From NCBI RefSeq assembly GCF_900541275.1, contig NZ_UQJH01000002.1, positions 107,376-171,375 of the forward strand: a stretch of DNA of 64,000 nucleotides, written 5' to 3'. The DNA comes from an uncultured Porphyromonas sp. (GTDB lineage: Bacteria; Bacteroidota; Bacteroidia; Bacteroidales; Porphyromonadaceae). A model generated the notes under the pieces. The model was not told where the DNA came from. It worked only from the letters and a program-made list of their open reading frames with translations, and did no database searches. The translations under genes and the position numbers were made by a program. This document shows positions 1 through 8,096 of this stretch, piece by piece. Numbering within the stretch: position 1 is the first letter of the stretch; every line of letters starts with the position of its first letter.

Positions 1-644
1 ACCGACCAGTCCGTCCCGGTGCGAGCGTGCGGCTTCTTGATGATGCGGTAGATGATCGGGTCGCGGAAGAGGAGGTTGGGGTGAGCCATATCAATCTTCG
101 CCCGGAGGGTCATCGACCCCTCGGCGTGCTTACCGTGACGCATCTCCTCGAAGAGCCGGAGATTCTCCTCCACCGGGCGATCCCGGTAAGGGCTGGCTGT
201 CCCGGGCTCAGTGAGCGTCCCCTTCTGAGCAGCGATCTGTTCGGACGTCTGCTCATCGACGTAGGCGAGGCCCCGCTTGATCAGATCGACGGCAAAGTCA
301 TAGAGCTTATCGAAGTAGTCACTGGCGTGGTAGACGCTGCCCCAGTGGAAGCCCAGCCACTCAATATCCCGCAGGATCGCATCGACATATTCTTGATCCT
401 CCTTGACGGGATTAGTGTCATCGAAGCGGATGTTGCAGACACCGCCATACTTCTCGGCGATGCCGAAGTCCATACAAACCGCCTTGGCGTGGCCGATGTG
501 GAGGTAGCCATTGGGCTCCGGTGGGAAGCGGGTCTGGATGCGTCCGTTGTGGAGTCCCTCCCTGAGGTCACGCTCCACGATCTGCTGTATAAAGTTGAGC
601 GACTTCTCCTCGCCGCTTTTTACTGGTTCTACTATCTCGCTCAT
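1..644 (-). CDS. glnS: Glutaminyl-tRNA synthetase, N-terminal part (cut by window edge)
   Basis: Class I aminoacyl-tRNA synthetase that charges tRNA-Gln in the cytoplasm. Reading the minus strand from ATG at 644 gives a protein starting [18 protein letters not shown]. It contains the class I HIGH signature in [19 protein letters not shown], followed by [14 protein letters not shown], which is typical of the GlnRS/GluRS catalytic domain; the GlnRS-type PPEPNG context favours GlnRS. About 214 codons are present. The C-terminal anticodon-binding part lies beyond base 1. A TATCTTTG promoter-like box lies upstream at 722-729. The start is the first ATG after that box. Confidence 0.95.
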   Translation of the reverse strand, partial: MSEIVEPVKSGEEKSLNFIQQIVERDLREGLHNGRIQTRFPPEPNGYLHIGHAKAVCMDFGIAEKYGGVCNIRFDDTNPVKEDQEYVDAILRDIEWLGFHWGSVYHASDYFDKLYDFAVDLIKRGLAYVDEQTSEQIAAQKGTLTEPGTASPYRDRPVEENLRLFEEMRHGKHAEGSMTLRAKIDMAHPNLLFRDPIIYRIIKKPHARTGTDWS

Positions 645-721
645 ACAAGGCTCTTAATAGGGTAAAAGACAGGGCGGCGACAGCTCCCGGCAAGCCGGCA
701 ACGATGCCACACCACTGATCA

Positions 722-729
722 CAAAGATA
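722..729 (-). promoter_or_regulatory. TAnnTTTG -7 box upstream of glnS
   Basis: The minus strand reads TATCTTTG here, about 78 bases before the glnS ATG. It fits the Bacteroidetes primary-sigma -7 element TAnnTTTG seen upstream of many genes in this window. Confidence 0.5.
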
Positions 730-797
730 CGACAAATAGCCCACCTATCCACCACCTCAGACCAAGCGCATTAGAGCCCAGTCCTACAAGCGGATAC

Positions 798-863
798 CTA
801 ATACCGATATTAGTGAAGTCTAATACCGATATTAGATCGATCTAATATCGGTATTAGACTTCA
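798..863. repeat. 22-bp-pitch palindromic repeat cluster A (3 units, inside a 50-bp perfect palindrome)
   Basis: Three 16-bp units start at 798, 820 and 842, exactly 22 bp apart: CTAATACCGATATTAG twice, then its reverse complement CTAATATCGGTATTAG. Spacers are six bases (tgaagt, atcgat). From 814 to 863 the sequence is a perfect 50-bp palindrome centred on ATCGAT. It sits between the 3' end of the sulfatase gene and the 5' end of glnS. There is no T-tract on either side, so it does not look like a standard intrinsic terminator. The same unit and pitch recur near 11.4, 25.9, 39.0 and 50.2 kb. Confidence 0.93.
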
Positions 864-881
864 GCCTTACGAAGGGGGGAA

Positions 882-2903
882 CTAATGCTGTGCGCTCGCC
901 TCAGTGGCGTCAGAGTCGTTCAGCACAAAGCCCGAGGAGAAGAGCCGCTCGCTATAGTCCTGCGCAATCGCTCTCAGTAGGTGGCTGTAGTGATCCCGGA
1001 TGGAGTCGCTCGGCAGTGTTGGGTCGGGATGATCCGTCTGCACCGGTGCGCGAGGGGCCTCGAGAGAGACCTCCCCATCCCGCCGCATCACCACGGTCAG
1101 CTCCTTTGTGAAGAGGAAGTACCGGTCAAAGAAGTTATTGAGTGCATAGTGATCCACCCGGTCATCAAAGATATTGTGACCATAGGAGTAGATCGCTCGG
1201 TCTATCCCCAGCAGATAGAGCAGTGTGGGATAGATGTCGAGATGCTGGACAACGCGATCGGAGATCTCACCCCGGAGGGATCCGTCGGGGACATAGAAGC
1301 AGATCGGCACCATCGACCTGCCTGCAGGGCAGTCGTACTCGGGGCGGTCACTCTGATTGGTGTGGTCGCCCGTGATGACGAAGATCGTATGATCGTACCA
1401 CGGCTCATCCTTGATGGAGTCGAAGAAGTCTCGCAGCGCCTCATCGGCATACTGCGCTGTGCGGTGGATCGGGAGCGTGCCCGGCTTATACCTCTTCTCG
1501 TACCCCCGAGGGAGCTGGAAGGGGTGGTGATTGGTGAGGGAGAAGAAGAAGGCTCCGAAGGGCTCTCTGAGGGAGCGCTTCATGTCCCGCGCCATCGCCT
1601 GCTCAAAGGGATCGTCAAAGACGCCCCACGACTTCATGAAGTACCGATCGGCATCCGGCACCTCCTGACGGAAGTCCTCCGCCGTGTACTGGCGCTCAAG
1701 CCCCATCCGGTGGAGGAAGTCATAGAAGCCCATCGCCCCCGGCTCGTCACCGTGGTAAAACTTCAGGTCATACCCCTCATCCCTCAGCATCAGCGGCAGC
1801 CCCGACGTAAAGGCGTGACACTGCTGATAGCTATTCATCTGGAACTCCTTATCATTAAAAGTGGCGCCAAAGGTAGGGAGCGATGCATAGATCGATGGGA
1901 AAGACTCGACGGAGCGCTTCCCATTGGCATAGCCGTACTTTGCGTAGAGCGTATGAGGGATGAGCGAGTCGAGGAACGGGGTGTAGCTCTCGTAGCCGGG
2001 GATGTCCGTATTGAGCGCACCGATGTACTCCCTCCCCATGCTCTCCATCAGGACGATCATCACATTGTATCCCCGTAACGATCCGAAGAGAGTATCTCCC
2101 GGCTCGAGTGGCTCAGCCTGATAGACGGGGTCAAAGATCCGCCTAAGCTCAGTCGGGTCGTAAAACCGGTACCGGACGAAGCGCGCACCGGAGCTCCGGG
2201 AGAGCGAGTAAGGGGTATTCAGCACCAGCGCCACCTCCCGATAGTCCTCGATGTATCTGTCGGCTATCGTCTCACTGAGTGGTCGCTCATGGGATCGGAG
2301 GGTGCCGCGCATCCCGACCACTATGAGTCCGACAGCGACGAGAGCACCTGCTATCCGGCGCACCAGCGGACTCCTTTTTTGCTCGACCACGGGGGCAAAG
2401 GAGAAATGGAGAAAGCCGTAGACCAGCAGAGACATCAGGGCGAAGAATGCCAAGGTGAGTGGCCAAAACTGGACCATGAAGCCTCCCGCAAGACCAACCA
2501 TATCCTCCTCGCCAAACTCGTAGAAGAGGTGCCTTGAGGCACGGCTCAGGATATAGGGATAGTAACCTGTGTCGCAGACATTCATCACCAGCATCAGGCC
2601 CATCGGCAGAAGGAAGCCGACCGCCCTCACCACCTGCCACCAGCGACGCTGCTCCACTCGTGGTGGCAGAAGCGCTCCCGCTATCATCATCAGATAGTAG
2701 ATGATACAGCCGTAGAGGATCACTGCCACATCGTAGTGAAGCCCTCCGGCAAGGAGCGTCAGCAGATGTGGCATCGCGATGAAGCTGAAAAGACTCTTAT
2801 TGAAGAAGTAGTAAAGCAGCCTGCAGAGTGTCATCAGCACCACTGCCAGACCGGTGTGAGCCAGCATAGCGACCCACCTATTGCGTATCCTTAGGACACC
2901 CAT
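882..2903 (-). CDS. LTA-synthase-like sulfatase-fold membrane transferase
   Basis: Membrane-anchored alkaline-phosphatase-superfamily enzyme (sulfatase family PF00884). Relatives transfer phosphoglycerol or phosphoethanolamine onto cell-envelope glycans or lipids. About five hydrophobic segments occupy the first 200 residues, followed by an extracytoplasmic catalytic domain starting around NVMIVLMESMGREYIGALN. Metal-site motifs include E in VLMESMG and the DH pair in FVITGDHTNQS. The nucleophile region reads NGKRSVESFPSIYASLP, where many relatives have Thr, so Ser may be the nucleophile. The reading frame is open further upstream to 3014 (TTG), but that start would lie upstream of the promoter box at 2956-2963. 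ATG 2903 gives 673 residues. It is divergent from murB. Substrate is unknown. Confidence 0.82.
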   Translation of the reverse strand: MGVLRIRNRWVAMLAHTGLAVVLMTLCRLLYYFFNKSLFSFIAMPHLLTLLAGGLHYDVAVILYGCIIYYLMMIAGALLPPRVEQRRWWQVVRAVGFLLPMGLMLVMNVCDTGYYPYILSRASRHLFYEFGEEDMVGLAGGFMVQFWPLTLAFFALMSLLVYGFLHFSFAPVVEQKRSPLVRRIAGALVAVGLIVVGMRGTLRSHERPLSETIADRYIEDYREVALVLNTPYSLSRSSGARFVRYRFYDPTELRRIFDPVYQAEPLEPGDTLFGSLRGYNVMIVLMESMGREYIGALNTDIPGYESYTPFLDSLIPHTLYAKYGYANGKRSVESFPSIYASLPTFGATFNDKEFQMNSYQQCHAFTSGLPLMLRDEGYDLKFYHGDEPGAMGFYDFLHRMGLERQYTAEDFRQEVPDADRYFMKSWGVFDDPFEQAMARDMKRSLREPFGAFFFSLTNHHPFQLPRGYEKRYKPGTLPIHRTAQYADEALRDFFDSIKDEPWYDHTIFVITGDHTNQSDRPEYDCPAGRSMVPICFYVPDGSLRGEISDRVVQHLDIYPTLLYLLGIDRAIYSYGHNIFDDRVDHYALNNFFDRYFLFTKELTVVMRRDGEVSLEAPRAPVQTDHPDPTLPSDSIRDHYSHLLRAIAQDYSERLFSSGFVLNDSDATEASAQH

Positions 2904-2955
2904 TCCCGAAAAGCAAGTTATATTGTCAAGACAAAAATAAAGGAGTTTTATCCCG

Positions 2956-2963
2956 CAAAGGTA
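2956..2963 (-). promoter_or_regulatory. TACCTTTG -7 box for the sulfatase gene
   Basis: The minus strand reads TACCTTTGC about 53 bases before ATG 2903. This box makes the longer upstream start (3014) unlikely. Confidence 0.6.
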
Positions 2964-3024
2964 GCACTTTGCACTCAATCCCCAGCCGACAGCTCCGGAT
3001 AGCAACGACGGCAAAGAATTTGGG

Positions 3025-3032
3025 TACCTTTG
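3025..3032 (+). promoter_or_regulatory. TACCTTTG -7 box for murB
   Basis: The plus strand reads TACCTTTG about 30 bases before the murB ATG. It is back to back with the minus-strand box at 2956-2963, so the 160-bp gap is a divergent promoter region. Confidence 0.6.
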
Positions 3033-3061
3033 AGGAAGATATACATCACTATAGTCTAATT

Positions 3062-4114
3062 ATGCGCATCACCCAGGATCAACCGCTCAAGGAGCACAAT
3101 ACCTTCGGTCTCGATGTCCGAGCCGCTTTCTTCATCACCCTGGAGAGTGAGGAAGATGTCCGGACACTGGCTCGGGACGAGTACTTCCGGACCATCCCCT
3201 TTATCACCATCGGAGGGGGGAGCAACCTCCTCTTCAATGGCGACTTCAAGGGCGCCGTCCTCCGCTATACCGGGTCCGATGTCGCGATCGTCTCAGAGGA
3301 CGACAAGACTGTCCGGCTCCGTGTGGAGGCGGGGAAGAGGTGGCACGCACTGGTCACGGAGACGACGACGAAGGGCTGGTGGGGAATCGAGAACCTTGCC
3401 CTCATCCCGGGCGACAGCGGTGCCGCAGCGGTGCAGAACATCGGTGCTTACGGCGCAGAGATCTGTGACGTACTCGACACGATCCACTATATCGACCTAA
3501 GGGACGGCTCCGCACACGACCTCCCCGCTACGGAGGCGAAGTACAGCTATCGCCACTCGATCTTCAAGGAGGAGAGTATGGTCTCTGCCGTCGTCACGGC
3601 GATCGAGCTGACGCTCTCCAAGGTCCCCAAGCCCCGGCTGGAGTACAAGGGGCTCAGCGGCCTGAGAGAGGAGCAGGGTCTTACCCCCGCCCGTGTCGCA
3701 GAGGAGGTGATCGCCATTCGCCAGTCGAAGCTCCCCGACCCAGCCGAGCTGCCCAATGCGGGATCATTCTTTATGAACCCCTTTGTCACCACAGCGAAGC
3801 TGGAGGAGCTGCAGAGCGAGTACCCCGATGTGCCACACTACGACAGTGAGGACGGCACCCGACACAAGATTCCCGCTGCCTGGCTGATCCAGCAGGTGGG
3901 GATGAAGGGGTATCGAAATGAGAAGGTGGGGACCTACGACAAGCAGCCCCTCGTGCTGATCAATCACAGCCACGGCGAGTCCGCGGACATCAGACGGCTC
4001 GCTGACCTGATCATTGCTAAGGTGAATGAGCGCTTTGGGATAGAGATACGCCCCGAGGTGCGGTATGTCCGAAGCATACTGATGCGCTCGGTGAAGCAGA
4101 TGATAGAGGAGTAG
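3062..4114 (+). CDS. murB: UDP-N-acetylenolpyruvoylglucosamine reductase
   Basis: Cytoplasmic flavoenzyme of peptidoglycan precursor synthesis; it reduces UDP-GlcNAc-enolpyruvate to UDP-MurNAc with NADPH. The 350-residue protein starts MRITQDQPLKEHNTFGLDV. It has the FAD-binding IGGGSNLLF near residue 50 and the type-I hallmarks GDSGAAAVQNIGAYGAEI, NAGSFFMNP (catalytic Ser) and C-terminal EIRPEVRYV (catalytic Glu). Length fits the longer type I (E. coli-like) class. Translation from further upstream (2969) would cross the promoter box, so ATG 3062 is chosen. Six bases separate it from the next gene, which is probably co-transcribed. Confidence 0.97.
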   Translation: MRITQDQPLKEHNTFGLDVRAAFFITLESEEDVRTLARDEYFRTIPFITIGGGSNLLFNGDFKGAVLRYTGSDVAIVSEDDKTVRLRVEAGKRWHALVTETTTKGWWGIENLALIPGDSGAAAVQNIGAYGAEICDVLDTIHYIDLRDGSAHDLPATEAKYSYRHSIFKEESMVSAVVTAIELTLSKVPKPRLEYKGLSGLREEQGLTPARVAEEVIAIRQSKLPDPAELPNAGSFFMNPFVTTAKLEELQSEYPDVPHYDSEDGTRHKIPAAWLIQQVGMKGYRNEKVGTYDKQPLVLINHSHGESADIRRLADLIIAKVNERFGIEIRPEVRYVRSILMRSVKQMIEE

Positions 4115-4120
4115 AGAGAT

Positions 4121-4894
4121 ATGGAGAAGAGTACGCTCACCTTCCTCGGCACCGGTACCTCTCGCGGGGTGCCTCAGCTCGGGTGCCGCTGTCCGGTCTG
4201 CCGGTCTGCCGATCCGCATGACAAGCGACTGCGCTCTGCCGTTCTCCTCCGATCGGGCGGACGACTGATCATGATCGACGTGGGTCCGGACTTCCGGCAG
4301 CAGGGGCTTCGTGAGGATCTGGATCACCTGGATGCAATCTTCATCACACACGAGCACTACGACCACATCGGTGGGATGGACGATGTGAGGGCTTTCTCCA
4401 ATCACCACCACACCTTCCCCATCTTTGCCCTCCCGCGAGTGATCGATACGCTTCACCGGGTGATGCCTTACTCCTTCGGACCGAAGAAGTATCCAGGTTC
4501 GCCTACGCTGGAGCTCCACCCGCTCACCCCGGGGGAGCCTGTGGCGGACGATCGTTATGCAGATGTGCTGCCCTTCACCGTGCTCCACGGACAGCTCCCG
4601 ATCCTCGGCTACCGCATCGGAGACCTCGCTTACATCACCGACTGCAAGACCCTGCCCGAGGAGAGCTACGAGATCCTCAGGGGCGTCCGCACACTGGTGA
4701 TCAACGCCCTGCGGATCCGCGAGCACCCCTCGCACCTAAGCTTCGATGAGGCACTGCAGGTGATCCGCCGCATCGGCCCGGAGCAGACCTACCTCACCCA
4801 CATCGACCACGACTTCGGCACCCACGAGGAGATCTCCGCCCTCTGTCCTTCCGGCATCGCCCCCGCCTACGACGGCCTGACCATCGACCTCTGA
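4121..4894 (+). CDS. PhnP-like metallo-beta-lactamase-fold phosphodiesterase
   Basis: Predicted cytoplasmic metal-dependent hydrolase of 257 residues. The N-terminus has the GTGTSRGVPQLGCRCPVCRS signature of PhnP-type proteins, in which Cys residues bind a structural zinc. This is followed by the metallo-beta-lactamase motif THEHYDHIGGMDD and later metal ligands (ITDCKTL, and HIDHDFG near the C-terminus). PhnP acts on cyclic ribose phosphates in phosphonate breakdown, but no phn genes are nearby, so the substrate here is open. It follows murB by six bases and is likely in the same transcript. Confidence 0.88.
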   Translation: MEKSTLTFLGTGTSRGVPQLGCRCPVCRSADPHDKRLRSAVLLRSGGRLIMIDVGPDFRQQGLREDLDHLDAIFITHEHYDHIGGMDDVRAFSNHHHTFPIFALPRVIDTLHRVMPYSFGPKKYPGSPTLELHPLTPGEPVADDRYADVLPFTVLHGQLPILGYRIGDLAYITDCKTLPEESYEILRGVRTLVINALRIREHPSHLSFDEALQVIRRIGPEQTYLTHIDHDFGTHEEISALCPSGIAPAYDGLTIDL

Positions 4895-4969
4895 CGCCTC
4901 GCCAGTCAGTGAAAGGGACGAAAGGTCTGAGACTTAGTCTGACAGCTGCACTGATTCTTAGTTTGGGAG

Positions 4970-5305
4970 TTACAATTTCTTGAATGTGATCCTCTGGAGG
5001 ACTATGTAGCACGCTAAAAGGAGAGGAATCAACAGAACCGCCATCGACACTACTGCCGACGTTAGTAATGACCAATGCAGAATATAGAGGCAAAAGCTGG
5101 CGACGACGACGACGGTTGCGAATCCAGTAAAAAAACCGACAGGGAAGGGAATAGGGTAATAGTCCGGCACGAGGTCGCAGCCGCATTTTTCACACTTGAT
5201 CGCGTAACCATATGCATGTATAAGGTAGGGCATGCATGTCTGTATAGACTGGCGATGTCCACAATGTGGACATCGTCTGGAGTCTTTATACCTCTTCACG
5301 TTCAT
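4970..5305 (-). CDS. Small zinc-ribbon protein with two membrane segments
   Basis: Unknown function. The 111-residue protein starts MNVKRYKDSRRCPHCGHRQ. Two CxxC pairs (CPHC near residue 12 and CEKC near 38), about 22 residues apart, resemble the cxxc_20_cxxc zinc-ribbon family. Two hydrophobic segments follow (about residues 54-75 and 82-103), then a short basic end, ITFKKL. It is isolated, convergent with the murB operon, and sits beside a MITE. The DNA is visibly more AT-rich than its neighbours. Confidence 0.65.
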   Translation of the reverse strand: MNVKRYKDSRRCPHCGHRQSIQTCMPYLIHAYGYAIKCEKCGCDLVPDYYPIPFPVGFFTGFATVVVVASFCLYILHWSLLTSAVVSMAVLLIPLLLACYIVLQRITFKKL

Positions 5306-5470
5306 TAGAGTACTACGTAGAAAAACAACAGCCTCCTGATCCGATAATATACGCTTCTTTATGATCGCCGCTTAGTATCCGATCAGAAGTGGTTCGAGAG
5401 AGAACGTCCTTTCGTGAGTGACAATTGAATCTGATGTGCCCGCAGTAGGGTAAACGAAGCTTCCTCAGTA
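5306..5470. other. Gene-free gap next to MITE 1
   Basis: This stretch is between the zinc-ribbon gene start and the left target-site copy of the MITE. No convincing coding frame, RNA gene or clear promoter box was seen. Together with the MITE and the terminator it makes up the roughly 700-bp gene-free interval 5306-6001. Confidence 0.5.
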
Positions 5471-5480
5471 CTAGATCCAT

Positions 5481-5898
5481 CAGGGGTGACGCACTTGAGT
5501 GCTACAGTTAAGAAGTGGTCACTCAAGCCGGGTTCGATCTCGCCGTCCGGTTCACTATGTGGCGAAGACCGCAGAAGACTCAATTTTGGCCAGAAAGAGA
5601 CCCGAAAAGACTCTGTGAGACAACTCCGCCCGGAGGGGTGCTATATTTGTGTTGCTGAACCTTCCGGACAAGTGAGATGATCGTCGCTCACCGGGGTGAT
5701 AGAGGGCAGCCTCTGCTTCTCTAGCCACGAGCGTTCTAGATCCTCTATCGGATACTTCGCGCTGTAGGAAAAGACTCTTAGGAGCGGACTTTGATAGACT
5801 GGTGGTGCGAACCGCAAGGGACACTTCGTCTCCGCATCTTCTCAATGAGCTAAATGGTTTTCTGAGTCACTCAGTACCCCTCAAATGCATCACTCCTG
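5481..5898. mobile_element. MITE copy 1 (418 bp) with inverted ends and 10-bp target duplication
   Basis: The left end reads CAGGGGTGACGCACTTGAG. The right end, read inward on the minus strand, is CAGGAGTGATGCATTTGAG, a terminal inverted repeat with three mismatches in 19. Immediately outside both ends is the same 10-mer, CTAGATCCAT (5471-5480 and 5899-5908), a perfect target-site duplication. No transposase frame is inside, so it would depend on an enzyme supplied elsewhere. The subterminal stretch near 5840 (tcttctcaatgagctaaatgg) resembles one in the element at about 38.6-39.0 kb. The family of the mobilising transposase is not known from this window. Confidence 0.88.
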
Positions 5899-5919
5899 CT
5901 AGATCCATCCTCAGAGAGC

Positions 5920-5970
5920 AAAAAAAACAAGCGCAAGTAGAGAAAAGACTCTGCTAGCGCTCGCTTTGTT
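5920..5970 (-). terminator. Intrinsic terminator of the rpmB-rpmG-DUF4295 operon
   Basis: On the minus strand an imperfect hairpin (arms around AAGCGAGCGCTAGCAGAG and CTCTACTTGCGCTTG) is followed by eight T residues, at 5927 down to 5920. It lies about 30-80 bases after the DUF4295 stop. Confidence 0.75.
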
Positions 5971-6001
5971 ATCTATAGGCTGACTGAGGGTCAGCTCTAA
6001 G

Positions 6002-6157
6002 TCACTTTGCCTTAAGGGCCTCCTGGACCATCTCGTTGGGGACCATCTGCTCCGAGAAGACATAAGCACCCGTCTTGGGGGACTTTACCATCTTCACTAC
6101 CTTGGAGTAAGTACGGCCGTCACTGGCATGGAGGGTTGATATCGCTTTCTTTGCCAT
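6002..6157 (-). CDS. DUF4295 family small protein
   Basis: A 51-residue basic protein, starting MAKKAISTLHASDGRTYSKV and ending EMVQEALKAK. The central VKMVKSPKTGAYVFSEQMV matches the DUF4295 family, which in Bacteroidetes is usually encoded right after rpmG and is suspected to be ribosome-associated. It starts 22 bases after the rpmG stop in the same direction and precedes a strong terminator, so it is the last gene of the rpmB operon. Its molecular role is not established. Confidence 0.9.
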   Translation of the reverse strand: MAKKAISTLHASDGRTYSKVVKMVKSPKTGAYVFSEQMVPNEMVQEALKAK

Positions 6158-6179
6158 AATGTACTAGTCGATCTGAGGA

Positions 6180-6383
6180 TTACTTAATCTCCTTGTGTAG
6201 GGTCATGCGCTTGAGGATGGGATTGTACTTCATCAGCTCAAGGCGCTCGGTGGTATTACGCTTATTCTTCGTAGTGATGTAGCGTGATGTACCGGGCAGA
6301 CCACTCTCTTTCATCTCCGTGCACTCCAGGATCACCTGGACACGGTTCCCTTTAGCTCTCTTGGCTTTCTTTCTCTTGGCCAT
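6180..6383 (-). CDS. rpmG: 50S ribosomal protein L33
   Basis: Large-subunit ribosomal protein of 67 residues. The core [20 protein letters not shown] followed by [20 protein letters not shown] is diagnostic of L33. It lacks the zinc-binding CxxC pairs seen in some L33 proteins, so it is the Cys-less type. It is second in the rpmB-rpmG-DUF4295 operon. Confidence 0.97.
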   Translation of the reverse strand: MAKRKKAKRAKGNRVQVILECTEMKESGLPGTSRYITTKNKRNTTERLELMKYNPILKRMTLHKEIK

Positions 6384-6497
6384 ATCGTGATTGATCTATC
6401 TATGCGGTTACAAAAAATCAGGGAAGGACTCTCACGGACAGTGCCTCACGCAGCATCACAAGTGAGGGGTAGTGGTCCAAAATCCTCTCGTAGAGTA

Positions 6498-6758
6498 TCA
6501 GGCCTTATCGGTAATGATGAAGTCGTCCAGATATCCCTTCGATGCAGCACTACGGAGCGCAGCATCCAGACCCACCTTATTGATCAGGCGGAGACCCTTG
6601 GCGGAGACACGTAGGTGTACCCAGCAGTCCTCCTCGGGCCAGTAAAACTTGCGGTTAAAAAGGTTGGCATTGAATGTCCTCCTCTCACTGCGGTGGGAGT
6701 GAGACACGCTATTGCCCTTGATCGCCTTTTTGCCGGTCAGTTGACATACTCGTGACAT
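6498..6758 (-). CDS. rpmB: 50S ribosomal protein L28
   Basis: Large-subunit ribosomal protein of 86 residues, starting [23 protein letters not shown], followed by [18 protein letters not shown] and [13 protein letters not shown] residues typical of Bacteroidetes L28. It is first in the operon, with a promoter box 50 bases upstream. Confidence 0.97.
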   Translation of the reverse strand: MSRVCQLTGKKAIKGNSVSHSHRSERRTFNANLFNRKFYWPEEDCWVHLRVSAKGLRLINKVGLDAALRSAASKGYLDDFIITDKA

Positions 6759-6807
6759 AATATCTTGTCTCTATATTATTGTATTCGTGTACTTAAGTTT
6801 CAGGGTG

Positions 6808-6815
6808 CAAAGGTA
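6808..6815 (-). promoter_or_regulatory. TACCTTTG -7 box for the rpmB operon
   Basis: The minus strand reads TACCTTTGC, with TTGC about 23 bases further upstream as a possible -33 element. It lies 50 bases before the rpmB ATG. Confidence 0.62.
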
Positions 6816-6921
6816 CCACTCTTTAGGCAAAATAGCAATCCTTCAGCCGGATAATCTGCTGACTCAGACCTTCTGATCACTCTCGCGAGCTACTCAGGAG
6901 TGGTGACACTACTTGAAGCCT

Positions 6922-7323
6922 TTACTCTGCGGGAGTAGCAGGCTCAGCAGGTGTAGCAGGTGCCTCTGCGGGTGCAGCGGGCGTCTCTGCGGGTGTTACG
7001 GCGTTGCCACCGAAGGGCTGTGCATCAGCGGGAGCAGGGATAGTGGCCTGGTCGACATAGTCATTGATGACACTCTCCTGCTTATTGATGGCGTGCTGAA
7101 CGGTGGGGGTCCACTTGGCTCCAACGACGCAGAGCAGGCACATAATGCCAGCCAGCCACCAGGTGACCTTCTCGATCATATCTGTGGAGCGACGGACGCC
7201 CATCACATTATTGGCACTGGAGAAGCCACTTGCGAGACCGCCACCCTTACTATCCTGTATGGTGACCACGAAGATCAGCAGGATAGCTGCAAGAACGCCT
7301 AAAACATTAAGGAACGTAAACAT
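6922..7323 (-). CDS. secG: Preprotein translocase subunit SecG
   Basis: Small inner-membrane subunit of the SecYEG channel. The 133-residue protein has two membrane segments (about 2-21 and 54-70) around the conserved cytoplasmic loop DSKGGGLASGFSSANNVMG. The last 35 residues are a low-complexity Ala/Pro/Glu tail built on PAEAPATPAE-like repeats, longer than in most SecG proteins. It is the distal gene of the regulator-lptE-TPR-secG run; all are in the same direction with short gaps. Confidence 0.95.
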   Translation of the reverse strand: MFTFLNVLGVLAAILLIFVVTIQDSKGGGLASGFSSANNVMGVRRSTDMIEKVTWWLAGIMCLLCVVGAKWTPTVQHAINKQESVINDYVDQATIPAPADAQPFGGNAVTPAETPAAPAEAPATPAEPATPAE

Positions 7324-7393
7324 TTTCCTCTCTTAAAAACTTACTCGTATGCAGGGACCTCACGTCCCTGATCTCATATTAAATCCAAATAAA

Positions 7394-8074
7394 TCAGTCC
7401 GCCACGAGTCCCTTACGACGTTGCTCAAGCTGACCAATTCGCTCGGCAAAGTAACCACTTTTTTCTGGATATTTCAAATTCAAGGTCTTAAGGATCGTCA
7501 TCGCCTCGGAGTAGCGCTCCTGGGAGGCGTACATCATGGCCAGCTTCTCCGTGAAGAGCTCCTCACCCGGGAGTGGACCATTATCCTCGTCCTCGGGAGG
7601 GAGGGCCACATCGTCCTCCTTACTGTCGGGACGGATGCGGATCTTCTCCGCCTCGGGTCCCTCATCGAGGAAGTCCTGGACGATCTGAGCCTCAGTCTCT
7701 CGCTTCGTCCGCCCGGTCTTAGTCGGTGACTTGGCTGAGGGGGTCGCAGCCGTCGTCTCATCGGAGACAGCGGACTCCTCAGGACGATAGCTCCGAACAA
7801 AGCGGTCAATCAGGTCGTAAGAGTGGGACTGCGGTCCTCCGGAGGTAGCATCCAGTGACAAGAGGAGGGAGAAAGGGTCGTGCAGGTACATCAGTCGGCG
7901 CTTCAGTTCAGCGGGGAAGCGCACATCCTCGCTACGGTAGAGGTCGATGAGGAGCAGCCGATGGAGTGCCTCGCAGAAGGGGTATTGCCGGCTCAGCTCG
8001 AGGAGGTCATCGAGGTGGTACGCCGTCAGCGTCATCGGGTCAGCAAGGGCACGGGAGAGATCGTCGTAGGTCAT
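7394..8074 (-). CDS. TPR-like hypothetical protein of the lptE-secG operon
   Basis: A soluble acidic protein of 226 residues with no signal peptide. The N-terminal half is helical (YHLDDLLELSRQYPFCEALHRLLLIDLYR). The middle is charged and low-complexity (KSPTKTGRTKRETEAQIVQDFLDEGPEAEKI in part). The C-terminus has one tetratricopeptide-like helix pair, TEKLAMMYASQERYSEAM followed by ILKTLNLKYPEKSGYFAERI. Proteins of this kind often lie between lptE and secG in Bacteroidetes, but the function is not known. It begins 22 bases after lptE. Confidence 0.8.
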   Translation of the reverse strand: MTYDDLSRALADPMTLTAYHLDDLLELSRQYPFCEALHRLLLIDLYRSEDVRFPAELKRRLMYLHDPFSLLLSLDATSGGPQSHSYDLIDRFVRSYRPEESAVSDETTAATPSAKSPTKTGRTKRETEAQIVQDFLDEGPEAEKIRIRPDSKEDDVALPPEDEDNGPLPGEELFTEKLAMMYASQERYSEAMTILKTLNLKYPEKSGYFAERIGQLEQRRKGLVAD

Positions 8075-8096
8075 AGTCGGGCTTTATCCATAGGGG

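Noticed and set aside
798..863. Cluster A as the intrinsic terminator of the sulfatase gene
   Set aside because: No T-tract follows in either direction, and other clusters lie between divergent genes or beyond true terminators.
5383..5845. Three open frames inside and next to MITE 1
   Set aside because: No motif of a transposase or any family; they cross the element boundary at 5481 or lie in opposite frames.
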